Made by a program: the position numbers and the translations under genes
Origin: Stenotrophomonas sp. 610A2
GTDB lineage: Bacteria; Pseudomonadota; Gammaproteobacteria; Xanthomonadales; Xanthomonadaceae
Assembly (NCBI RefSeq): GCF_030549615.1
Contig: NZ_CP130832.1
Span: 434,001-498,000 of the forward strand
Direction: 5' to 3'
Length of the DNA: 64,000 nucleotides
In this document: positions 45,401 to 52,093 of the stretch, piece after piece
How the letters are laid out: every line of letters begins with the position of its first letter
How positions within the stretch are numbered: position 1 is the first letter of the stretch
Notes under the pieces: generated by a model
What the model saw: only the letters and a program-made list of their open reading frames with translations
Database searches by the model: none
Told to the model about the DNA's origin: nothing

Positions 45401-45612
45401 GCAGGGATGCCATCGCAGCCGCCGATAGCGTGCTGGTGATGCAGAAGCTGCATCGCATGCGCGGCGCTCTGGTGACGGTGGGCGGCATGCTGATGGCGGG
45501 AACCTTGGAGGACGTAGAGCAACGTCTGGCAAGCGAGGCATGGGGGCCAGGTCTCAGCGAGGACCTGTTTGCCCTCTGCCAGGCACTGGACAAGCTGGTT
45601 GCCAGCACCTGA
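42460..45612 (+). CDS. Hybrid sensor histidine kinase with receiver and HPt domain (BvgS-like)
   Basis: The product is 1050 aa. Transmembrane helices at ~18-40 and ~304-332 bracket a periplasmic domain. A PAS-like region (~345-445) precedes HisKA (~470-535, 'ATMSHEIRTPLYGLLGTLELL'), HATPase (~575-695, 'GDPLRVRQVVSNLISNAVKF', 'DSGIGV', 'GTGLGLSIC'), a receiver (~820-935, 'VAEDNPINQ', 'TDINMPRMNG', 'VKPVD') and an HPt domain (~960-1045) whose phospho-histidine is in 'KLHRMRGALVTVGG'. This full H-D-H chain can phosphorylate the response regulator encoded 49 bases downstream and could also serve the first kinase, which lacks HPt. Confidence 0.9.
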   Translation: MPDSSFNNVTRRLHRQTIATFGSLVLAVLLAGMLALGGQHTVEQIRAKLTTEFNQRVEYLLEQEHFLQQLHAQNTQQQGLPEQLAADVRQPFDFLPGTPGAAISPAYAAVGTYLSRQYSAFWAFSSFPAAPLLVVNADDGSAVLVPGRSAGRDSGAWLQQATAIAQREGLLLPAAVVGSAAGAPAVTAVRWLAVPGEPGNMLAVAHAGFRRGRVSAITSDASKAFMAMMFSDAQLFPAAAESSAAQPRFWLRHAEQGLLLGQGPPPDFKEDGLRLHWQGLGLRVQDRSGEWIGYYQIGYGSLFADNLWILAVALALFVLAVLGGIGYVRWYRLQVIEPARRAQEQVIESEAFNRTLIETTPVALCLVTREGGRVVFATDLARQWLQLVDSQPLTGLSVDVGAWARMLQAGSAGVIEKIELANGRSLHMTYAPTRYHGQDVVLCAFTDITIHAEEQRALARARTAADEANAAKSTFLATMSHEIRTPLYGLLGTLELLALTELNGRQSQHVNRLQDASQQLLQQISDILDISKIEAGQMQVESKPFNPRELVEQCTATYAAMARQKGLLLFCTIDHRVPEAVIGDPLRVRQVVSNLISNAVKFTPSGHIIVRLTVERGQNGTSTLQWQVADSGIGVPADKLDQLFTPFNALNQSQNTIRGTGLGLSICQRLAGLMGGALAVVSEAGLGSSFSLTLTLADAVSEVEQEALPQLSGLKLLLRSPHPALSAHLRDWLVGWGAEVELLSNGDALPMGDARLLLDVQMAATASSWNGPHLRVAPPDDQTRSDMDGDSVNSIGLALQRWLQQLPAVAQPAKRVGPPRIALDVLVAEDNPINQATLYDQLQALGCKVTVAGDGEQALAQWKAHAYDVVLTDINMPRMNGYELTRALRGHGARCAIIGVTANAMRDEEQRCLDSGMDAWLVKPVDLQHLHRLLQQWQPHPQPVLVESSAVTVEEDLPQLLVPEKYREVFRTTMRVDIDSCRDAIAAADSVLVMQKLHRMRGALVTVGGMLMAGTLEDVEQRLASEAWGPGLSEDLFALCQALDKLVAST

Positions 45613-45661
45613 CACTTGCTACCCGCAAGAGTCGGCATTGTCAGGCACTGAAGGACCTTTA

Positions 45662-46312
45662 ATGCAGAAGCTGCGTATTGTTATCGCCGATGACCACCCG
45701 TTGCTGCTCATGGGTATCAGAGAGGTGCTGGAGCGCGACCCGAACGTGGTCGTGGAGGCCGCCGCGCAGTCGCCTTCGGAGCTGGTGGACCAGCTGGAGC
45801 GCTCACTGCCGGATGTGGTCATCACCGATTACCACATGCCGGACGACGAACGGCACGGCGATGGCATTCAGTTCATCGGCTTCCTGCGGCGAAGGTTTGC
45901 GGACACCAAATTGTTGGTGTTGACCATGTTGTCCAATCCCATGATCGTGGCCTCACTGTATGACGCAGGGGTCAGCGGTGTGGTGCTGAAGCAGCACGAT
46001 ATGTCCGAGCTCAGCCAGGCATTGCAGACGCTAAGGCGCGGCATGCGCTACTACCCGCCGGGCTTCAAGAAGGTGCGGCGTGGCGACAGTGAGAACCCGG
46101 TCGAACAGCGTATCGCCTCGCTCACCCTGCGCGAGTTCGAGGTGATACGGCTTTTCGTCGAAGGGCAGACCGTCGGCGAGATCAGCGAACACCTCAGTCG
46201 CAGCATCAAGACGGTCAGCACTCAGAAGATCTCGGCCATGCGCAAGTTGGGCGTGGAGTCCAATCAGGATTTGGTCAGTTTTTGCAACGAGCACGATATG
46301 TTCCGCAGCTGA
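45662..46312 (+). CDS. RcsB/BvgA-like LuxR-type response regulator
   Basis: The product is 216 aa from MQKLRIVIADDHPLLLMG. The receiver has 'ADDHP', the phospho-aspartate in 'VVITDYHMPDDERHGDGIQFI', 'VLTMLSNP' and the lysine in 'SGVVLKQHD'. The C-terminal LuxR helix-turn-helix is 'LTLREFEVIRLFVEGQTVGEISEHLSRSIKTVSTQKISAMRKLGVE'. Both halves resemble enterobacterial RcsB more than typical NarL, notably GDGI, VVLKQ and RSIKTVSTQK-SAM-KLGVE. RcsB-type palindromes precede the kinase gene and the three autotransporters, so these are its likely targets. It ends the signalling block and is convergent with the ABC transporter. Confidence 0.92.
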   Translation: MQKLRIVIADDHPLLLMGIREVLERDPNVVVEAAAQSPSELVDQLERSLPDVVITDYHMPDDERHGDGIQFIGFLRRRFADTKLLVLTMLSNPMIVASLYDAGVSGVVLKQHDMSELSQALQTLRRGMRYYPPGFKKVRRGDSENPVEQRIASLTLREFEVIRLFVEGQTVGEISEHLSRSIKTVSTQKISAMRKLGVESNQDLVSFCNEHDMFRS

Positions 46313-46388
46313 TTTCGCTGCATTCGGTCCTGCGGCGCGCGGTGCCTGTTCTGGAACGGCCATGGCCCGCTACTGGCAAGTGTCACTA

Positions 46389-47147
46389 CTAGGAGGCATC
46401 TATCCGGGTGAACGCGCGCACGCACAAGGCCAGTGAACCGGCGAGCAGGCCGGTGTACACGCACATCGACGTCACCAGCGGAAAGCTGCCCGGCTGCCCC
46501 ATCGCCAGTCGGATGAGGTCGACCAGATAACTCACCGGGTTGAATCTGATGAGAGTGCCGAGCATTGCGGAGTGATCGTCTGCGGGAAGCGGAAACAGCG
46601 CGCTGGACAGGAAGATCATTGGCATCAGGATGAAACTGATGATGACCTGTATGGCTTGGAAGTCCTCAATGACCGCGCCACACAATGCGCCGAGCACCGC
46701 GAACAGGAAACCGGTGGCGAAGATCGCAGTTTCCAATTCCAGCAGGGCAAGGCTGCCTGGCCATTGCGCCAGGACCAGATACACAAACCCAAGCACCAGC
46801 GAAGTCTGCAGCGCAGCAGTGGTGGCCGCGCCCAGGCACCTGCCGACAACCAGTTGCCAGCGCGGGAGCGGCGCCACCAGGGTTTCCTTGAGGAAGCCGA
46901 ATTTACGGTCCCAGAGTACCGAGAAGCCACTGATGAACGCGGCGATGATCACCGCAATCGCAACCACGCCGGGAGAGAGAAATCGCTGGTAGCTCGTGTA
47001 GCCGGCAGCGCGGAATACCTGATCCAAACCTGTGCCCAATACCAGCAGATAGAGCACGGGCTGGGCCAGACCGCTGATGATCTTCCAGCGACTGCGGCTG
47101 AACTTCCTGATGTCGCGTAGCCACAGGCCATAAATGGGTTTGAACAT
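46389..47147 (-). CDS. ABC-2 type exporter permease
   Basis: The product is 252 aa with six hydrophobic segments. It starts MFKPIYGLWLRDIRKFSRSRWKIISGLAQPVLYLLVLG. The ABC-2 permease signature region 'AVLGALCGAVIEDFQAIQVIISFILMPMIFLSSALFPL' followed by 'LIRFNPVSYLVDLIRLAM' is present. It is the NodJ/DrrB-like class that exports drugs, polysaccharide or lipid. Its ATPase lies immediately upstream (stop at 47150) but carries a frameshift, so the pair may be non-functional. Confidence 0.87.
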   Translation of the reverse strand: MFKPIYGLWLRDIRKFSRSRWKIISGLAQPVLYLLVLGTGLDQVFRAAGYTSYQRFLSPGVVAIAVIIAAFISGFSVLWDRKFGFLKETLVAPLPRWQLVVGRCLGAATTAALQTSLVLGFVYLVLAQWPGSLALLELETAIFATGFLFAVLGALCGAVIEDFQAIQVIISFILMPMIFLSSALFPLPADDHSAMLGTLIRFNPVSYLVDLIRLAMGQPGSFPLVTSMCVYTGLLAGSLALCVRAFTRIDAS

Positions 47148-47149
47148 GA

Positions 47150-47966
47150 TCAGCTCGGGTCCTTGCCTGTCATCTGCAGGTAAGCGTCGGTCAGCCCCGT
47201 TGTGCCGAGCATGCTGTTTAACGCGTCAATGGTTCCGCTGCCGAGCAGTTGTCCGCGATTGATCAGCGCGACTGCATCAGCGTTGGCCTCTGCCTCTTCA
47301 AGGTAATGCGTGGTGAATACGACGGTGACACCCTCCGCTGCAGAGACGCACTTCAGGTAAGACCAGAGCGTATTCCTGACCTGCGTGTCCAAGCCGACGG
47401 TAGGCTCATCCAGGTACAGAATACGTGGCCGATGCAGCAATGCCCGCACGATCTCCACGCGTCGTTTCTCGCCGCCGGACAGGCCGCGTACCAGCTGGCG
47501 CGCGCGCGGCCATGCCTACCAGTTCCAGCAGCGCCGCTGCCCGGCGTCTGGCGTCGGCGACGGGCATGGAATGGATCATCGCGTGCACCTGCAGGTTTTC
47601 GTTGACGCTGAGCTCGTCGTCCAATGAGTGGTTCTGGAGCACAACGCCGATCTGGCCCCGCACGCGTGCAGCGTCTTTCACCACATCGTGCCCCGCCACC
47701 GTGATCGTGCCGGTGCTTGGTCGGGTCAGGGTCGACATCATCCGGATGGAGGTTGTCTTGCCGGCCCCGTTTGGCCCCAGCAAGGCGAAGAAGGAGCCGG
47801 CAGCGATGCTCAGCGAGAGATCATTGACGGCGCACCTTCCGCGATAGCGCTTGCCGACATGGTTGAACTCGATGATGGGCCCGGCTGGGCGGCCGATATC
47901 GTGCTGCACGGTTGCTTGCTTGGCGCAGGCCTTGATTGGTTTGCTGGTACTTGTCTCTGCTTCCAT
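47150..47966 (-). pseudogene. ABC exporter ATPase, frameshifted in a GC dinucleotide run
   Basis: From MEAETSTSKPIK at 47966 the frame encodes a good ATPase: Walker A 'LLGPNGAGKTTSIRMM', Q-loop 'IGVVLQNHSLDDELSVNENL'. Near 47505, at GCCGCGCGCGCGCC, the frame shifts. The signature 'LVRGLSGGEKRRVEIVRALL', Walker B 'RILYLDEPTVGLD' and the H-loop 'VVFTTHYLEEAE' continue in another frame to 47150. Restoring two bases (one GC unit) joins the halves. It is either a pseudogene, a phase-variable gene or a sequencing error in the dinucleotide run. The permease gene follows two bases later. Confidence 0.85.
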
Positions 47967-48318
47967 GTCGGTTGACGCAACCTTGCAAAGGATGGCGGCT
48001 GTAGCGAAAGGGTGTGGATGCTGTGCGAGCCCAGAATCTGAAGTGGTCGAGCACTGCCGGGCCGTGATTCCGCGACCAGGCCTTGTCCTTGATCCACACA
48101 GTGATCCCGCCATGAAAAGCGGTGCGGATACTGTTGTCATTTACCGGCATGGCTGCCGGAGGTTCAAGTGCGATACACGACGCAGCGGAAGGTACGCGGG
48201 CCTCAACAGCAGGTACCGGCGTCAGGGGACGGGATGCGTCTGCAGGATGCTTGAGCGCATCGATATCACGCCGCGGCACGAACGCCGCTGGAGCGACCCT
48301 CGTTCAACCTGTCGCCAA
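47967..48318. other. No gene recognised
   Basis: Upstream region of the frameshifted ATPase gene. Open frames here lack start signals and domain character. The ATPase promoter should lie within it but was not pinpointed. Confidence 0.4.
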
Positions 48319-48377
48319 GGCAAACCGGGGTCAGAGTGGGGTTTCGGCACGAAACCCCACTCTGACCCCGGTTTGCC
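48319..48377. repeat. Inverted repeat with 28-base perfect arms and 3-base loop
   Basis: Arms 48319-48346 and 48350-48377 are exact complements, separated by GCA. The core of each arm is CCGGGGTCAGAGTGGGGTTT. 'GGGGTCAGAGTG' motifs of this kind are dispersed in Xanthomonadaceae genomes and resemble RAYT-mobilised REP elements. It lies between the ABC operon and the CBS gene and may also act as a terminator for the CBS gene, whose stop codon is 41 bases away. Confidence 0.85.
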
Positions 48378-48417
48378 GTTTGCTTCCACAGGCTCAGCTT
48401 GAGCGCAGGTGAGCGGC

Positions 48418-48849
48418 TCAGTGTGCAGCGGTATAGATGTCCTGCAGCACCGCTTTCTCGAGTTCCAGCTCGCTGAGCAGGTTCTTGACGATGTCGCCGA
48501 GGCTGAGGATACCGATCAGTTTCGCACCTTCGGTCACCATCAGGTGGCGGTGGCGCGAGTAGGTCATCAACGCCATGGCCTGCTTGAGGCTTGCCTCCGG
48601 TGCGATGCCTTCCAGCCCGGTGGACGGCAGGGTGGAGATCACGCGGCGCCCAGCCTGCGGGCCATCCTCGGCGAGGGTGCGCACGATGTCTTTCTCGGAA
48701 ATGATGCTTACCGGTACGTCGTCTTTCATCACCACAAGCGCGGCGATCTTGTGTGCGCTCATCTTGTGCGCGGCGGCGCCGATGGTGTCTTCAACGTCGA
48801 TGGTGACGACGGTTTGTTTCTTGGACTGCAGAAGTTCGCGGACGTTCAT
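48418..48849 (-). CDS. CBS-domain pair protein
   Basis: The product is 143 aa from MNVRELLQSKKQTVVTI, with AGGAAACA upstream; the frame extends to 48993 without a better start. It consists only of two CBS motifs: 'DTIGAAAHKMSAHKIAALVVMKDDVPVSIISEKDIVRTLAEDG' and 'SLKQAMALMTYSRHRHLMVTEGAKLIGILSLGDIVKNLL'. Such stand-alone proteins bind adenine nucleotides and act as energy sensors. It is monocistronic and close to a universal stress protein, another nucleotide-binding stress protein. Confidence 0.87.
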   Translation of the reverse strand: MNVRELLQSKKQTVVTIDVEDTIGAAAHKMSAHKIAALVVMKDDVPVSIISEKDIVRTLAEDGPQAGRRVISTLPSTGLEGIAPEASLKQAMALMTYSRHRHLMVTEGAKLIGILSLGDIVKNLLSELELEKAVLQDIYTAAH

Positions 48850-49128
48850 TGTTGTTTCCTGTTGCAGGTTACTCAAACGGAATAGTTCGCCTGGCTGCCT
48901 GTGTGGTGGCAGCCGTGCCGCGATGTCATCGGCACTTCGATCATACGAGTCCGGAAGCTGGGAAGTATTTGCGTAAACGAGACGCTTCGTCATGGATTTA
49001 CTGGTGATTCACTCGCCGCCAGATTCGGCAAAGTTCGCTTCTGGCAGCAGCGTGCGCGTCTACAGCCAGTACTTGCCGTGACGTGCTTTTGCGCCCCGCT
49101 ACAGGCCGTGCGGTGCATGTGAGAAAAG
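48850..49128. other. Intergenic, no gene seen
   Basis: No supported coding sequence between the CBS gene and the hairpin at 49129. The promoter of the CBS gene should lie near 48860-48920. Confidence 0.4.
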
Positions 49129-49157
49129 CCGGGAGGCGGTGCTCAACCGCCTCCCGG
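49119..49157 (-). terminator. Terminator downstream of universal stress protein gene
   Basis: A 12-bp perfect stem CCGGGAGGCGGT/ACCGCCTCCCGG with a five-base loop at 49129-49157, followed on the minus strand by CTTTTCTC. It lies about 180 bases after the stop codon at 49334. Confidence 0.65.
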
Positions 49158-49199
49158 TGCGGACGTCATCGCGACATTCGCGCAGTCCGTGGACTGCAG

Positions 49200-49231
49200 G
49201 TCGCCACGGTCGGGGGAGAGATCGTGGCGAC
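49200..49231. repeat. Hairpin with 9-bp stem
   Basis: GTCGCCACG and CGTGGCGAC pair around 14 bases. It lies between the stress-protein gene and its terminator; role unknown, perhaps messenger 3'-end structure. Confidence 0.4.
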
Positions 49232-49333
49232 ATCTCTGCTGAAGGAGAGTCAGCAGCAGATTGCTTGGCAGCACCGCCGGCTGGTTCGCGGACGTCCTGC
49301 CGGTGGGTGATGCAGAGATGCTTTGCGTTGCAA

Positions 49334-50179
49334 CTATTGCGAAACGAACAGCGGTACCGGGACATCTGTCAGCAGCGTGCGGGTCACGCCGCCAAACAGC
49401 GCCTCGCTCAACTTGGGCCGGCTATAGGCCCCAAACACCACCATGTCGCAGTGCGCCGCCTTCGCATGCGCGACGATCACCTCGGCGATGGGAACCCCTT
49501 CCGAAGTAACGCGCTGCAGGTCCACCTTCACGTGGTGCCTGGCGAGATAGGCGGCCATGTCCGCACCGGGCTCGTCGCCATGCAGTTCCGCTTTGCGTTC
49601 CGGGTCGATGATCAGCAGCGTGACTTCGGCGGCACTGACCAGCATCGGCATGGCATCGGCGATGGCGCGCCGTGACTGCCGGCTGCCGTTCCATGCGACC
49701 AACACCTTCTTGCCGATGGGCTTGTCGCCCCATTCGCGCGGCACGATCAGGATCGGGATGCCGGATTGCTGCAGGATCTGCGGTGCGGACCAGGTCAGCG
49801 GCGAGGCGGGGATGTTCGGATGGCTGACCACCAGCAGATCGCAGTACAAGGCGTGCAACGACGATTCGCTACTGGATTCGGCATGCGAGATCACCCGCAG
49901 TTCGCCGCTGACGGCATGCCGGTGCAGGGCGTTGTTCAAGCTCTGGCCGAGTTGCAGGGCGTGCGCTGCCATCACCGATTGATGGCGGATGATCACCTCA
50001 TGCAATGCTTCGCCTTTGGCAAAACCAGCCTGCATCGTGGCCGGCTGCTGGGCCAGGGCGGTGATGCCGATCAGATGCGAGCTGTGGTCGCCGGCAAGCC
50101 GGGTGGCCGTATCCAGGATCTGTTGGCCGGATTCGCTGGCGTCGAACAGCACCGCGATGTCTTTCAGCAAGGTGGTCAT
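49334..50179 (-). CDS. Universal stress protein, tandem UspA domains
   Basis: The product is 281 aa from MTTLLKDIAVLFDASESGQQIL. Two UspA domains are present. The second is better conserved: 'KKVLVAWNGSRQSRRAIADAMPML...EVTLLIID', and it ends 'MVVFGAYSRPKLSEALFGGVTRTLLTDVPVPLFVSQ', which carries a variant of the G-x2-G-x9-G-(S/T) ATP loop. The first domain has 'HLIGITAL' and a 'CDLLVVSHP' strand. Universal stress proteins support survival under starvation and redox stress. The gene is divergent from a TetR regulator with two operator-like dyads between them. Confidence 0.88.
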   Translation of the reverse strand: MTTLLKDIAVLFDASESGQQILDTATRLAGDHSSHLIGITALAQQPATMQAGFAKGEALHEVIIRHQSVMAAHALQLGQSLNNALHRHAVSGELRVISHAESSSESSLHALYCDLLVVSHPNIPASPLTWSAPQILQQSGIPILIVPREWGDKPIGKKVLVAWNGSRQSRRAIADAMPMLVSAAEVTLLIIDPERKAELHGDEPGADMAAYLARHHVKVDLQRVTSEGVPIAEVIVAHAKAAHCDMVVFGAYSRPKLSEALFGGVTRTLLTDVPVPLFVSQ

Positions 50180-50240
50180 GGGCGTGCTCCGTGGTGCTTG
50201 GCTCGGAGGCGGTGCAGCCGGCCGAGTGTTCAACCAGAAT

Positions 50241-50274
50241 TAGAATGATCGTTCTAGTTAGAATGATCGTACTA
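50241..50274. promoter_or_regulatory. Paired palindromic operators between usp and tetR
   Basis: TAGAATGATCGTTCTA at 50241-50256 is nearly self-complementary and is repeated as TAGAATGATCGTACTA at 50259-50274, 18 bases centre to centre. This fits cooperative binding of two TetR dimers. It lies 62 bases before usp and 56 before tetR, so both may be controlled. Confidence 0.7.
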
Positions 50275-50329
50275 CACAACGCCACCGCGGTCATGTGCAG
50301 ATCCGACCACGTCATCCCAGGGTGTTCTC

Positions 50330-50950
50330 ATGAATGCGAGCAGCAGCGCTCCAGCAGGTCAGGAAAAAGGCGAGGCGCGCCGGCAGCAGGTGCTGGATGC
50401 GGCCAGTGCCTGCTTCCGCCGTAATGGCTTCCATGGCACCAGCATTGCCAAGATCTCGAAGGCGGCCGGGATGAGCCCGGGCCACATCTACCATTACTTC
50501 GAGAACAAGGAAGCCATCGTCGAGGCCATTGCCAAGCGCGAGGAGCAGAACCTCTCCGAACTCGCCCGCAAGCTGCAGGAAGACGAGAGCGGCGGCAGCC
50601 TGGCGACCCGGGTGGCCAGGCAGACCAGCGATTCGGTGGACCGCTGCCTGGACCCGGCCTACCTGGAGCTGCAGCTCGAACTGGCAGCCGAGGCCGCGCG
50701 CAATCCTGCCATCCAGCGCATCCTGCGCCAGTCCGACAAGGTGGTGACTGGCGAGTTCATGGCGCTGTCCAACCGGGTCGGCTTGCCAAGTGGCATGGAC
50801 GCGGCCGAGGTGGAGCTGCGGATGAATATGATCTCGGCGATCTTCAACGGCGTGATGGTGCGCGGTGCGGTGGGCGCGGAGGTTGACCGCAGGCAGGTGA
50901 CCCGCCTGGTCGAGAAGCTGGTGCGCTGCCTGCTGGATGATGCGGACTGA
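50330..50950 (+). CDS. TetR/AcrR-family transcriptional regulator
   Basis: The product is 206 aa. The helix-turn-helix region is 'RRQQVLDAASACFRRNGFHGTSIAKISKAAGMSPGHIYHYFENKEAIVEAIA'. The C-terminal ligand domain has 'YLELQLELAAEAARNPAIQRILRQSDKVV'. It probably represses itself, and perhaps the divergent stress protein gene, through the paired dyads at 50241-50274. The ligand is unknown. Confidence 0.88.
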   Translation: MNASSSAPAGQEKGEARRQQVLDAASACFRRNGFHGTSIAKISKAAGMSPGHIYHYFENKEAIVEAIAKREEQNLSELARKLQEDESGGSLATRVARQTSDSVDRCLDPAYLELQLELAAEAARNPAIQRILRQSDKVVTGEFMALSNRVGLPSGMDAAEVELRMNMISAIFNGVMVRGAVGAEVDRRQVTRLVEKLVRCLLDDAD

Positions 50951-51138
50951 GGAACGTTGCCGTGCTGCGTGTTCGCCCGGCCCGGGTTCTGACACCTCGC
51001 TTCGGCCTGCATGTGCAGCCGATCTGGCTGCCAGAGCCTGACCATTGCCGTCATCACATTGGTCGCCATTGGATTTGACCCATCCGCTTGGCGGGTGCAA
51101 GCTCGGGTACAGTGCTGCGCAACTCAGGAGTCCCGATC

Positions 51139-51465
51139 ATGACTGCTGTTGGTTCGATGAGTACCCCGGGCGACAAGTCGCCGCCCTCGCATTTGTGGCG
51201 TGTGTTCTGGCTGCAGGGGGTTATCCCCAGCAATCTGTTATGGGCCGCGGCGCTATGGGCGCTGATGCAAGGCAGGACCAGCCTGCTGCTCGGCCTGTTC
51301 GCCGTATTGCTGCTGTACACCGGATGGATCATTCCCACGGTGTGGCGGGCCGCGCCCAGCGCGCACAACCCCAACTATGGCTTGGCCGCACGCGGCCTCA
51401 CCGTGGCGTGGGGCTTGAACACCGTGCTGGTGATCTTCTTCCTGTTGCTGCAGCTTGCGACCTGA
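51139..51465 (+). CDS. Small membrane protein, hypothetical
   Basis: The product is 108 aa from MTAVGSMSTPGDK. Three hydrophobic segments are visible: 'LQGVIPSNLLWAAALWALM', 'LLLGLFAVLLLYTGWIIPTVW' and 'GLTVAWGLNTVLVIFFLLLQLAT'. Conserved families of this type are annotated only as hypothetical in Xanthomonadaceae. A 10-bp stem (GCTTGCGACC/GGTCGCAAGC) spans its stop codon. No functional inference can be made. Confidence 0.65.
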   Translation: MTAVGSMSTPGDKSPPSHLWRVFWLQGVIPSNLLWAAALWALMQGRTSLLLGLFAVLLLYTGWIIPTVWRAAPSAHNPNYGLAARGLTVAWGLNTVLVIFFLLLQLAT

Positions 51466-51493
51466 CCGGGTCGCAAGCGGGCCAAGCTGGGTG

Positions 51494-51898
51494 CTAGTAG
51501 AACTGCACCGGCGCGCCGTCGCGATCAAATGCGGCGAAGCGGCTGATCTGGCCATCGTTGACGGCATTGACCATCAGGCGCAGTGGCTGAGCGGCTTCAT
51601 CACTGGAGGGAGCGATGCCGGCGCGGCCATCCAGCGAGGCAACGAATACCAGATCCCATGCCAGGCCGGTCTTTGCGGACTCGGCGGCAAGTGCAGCAAA
51701 CGAGGCGATTTCCTGTGGCGCCTTGTCCACGCACAGCACCGGGCTCAGGGTGCCACCTTCGCCGCTGTCATGGCGCGCATGTTGATCGGCGGTTGGAGAT
51801 TCAGGCAGGTCGGCTTTGACGAATACGAACAACAGGCGTTGTGGCTCGGTCTGCTCCAGCGAGGCACGCAGTAAATCGTCGAAATCACTCAGCATCAT
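51494..51898 (-). CDS. Conserved hypothetical protein
   Basis: The product is 134 aa from MMLSDFDDLLRASLEQTEPQRLLFVFVKADLP; a start one codon later is possible. It recalls a conserved Xanthomonadaceae protein sometimes labelled 'ribonucleotide reductase subunit alpha' without good reason. Recognisable parts are 'GGTLSPVLCVDKAPQEIASFAALAAESAKTGLAWDLVFVASL' and 'LRLMVNAVNDGQISRFAAFDRDGAPVQF'. It has no signal peptide or membrane segment. It is convergent with the small membrane protein gene and divergent from moaA. Confidence 0.7.
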   Translation of the reverse strand: MMLSDFDDLLRASLEQTEPQRLLFVFVKADLPESPTADQHARHDSGEGGTLSPVLCVDKAPQEIASFAALAAESAKTGLAWDLVFVASLDGRAGIAPSSDEAAQPLRLMVNAVNDGQISRFAAFDRDGAPVQFY

Positions 51899-51972
51899 GA
51901 TCGTTTTCACAAGGAGGAAGCCATTGAGTGGCCATGCTGCCACAGCCGGGCAAGGTCTGGCGGAGGTCCGGA

Positions 51973-51986
51973 TTGATTTAAGTCAT
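51973..51986 (+). promoter_or_regulatory. Degenerate FNR/Anr-like box upstream of moaA
   Basis: TTGAT-TTAA-GTCAT has a perfect left half-site and three of five matches in the right half (ATCAA expected). It lies 108 bases before the moaA start. Anaerobic control of the cofactor genes would match the nitrate reductase operon. Confidence 0.4.
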
Positions 51987-52093
51987 GCCATCGTCGCAAT
52001 GCCCCGCGTAGGCTGACAGCCTGTCAACGAAGGTGAGGGTATCCCGGCATGCCGGGCGAGCGTGCAAACGTGGAGTCAGAAGGTGAAACAGCC

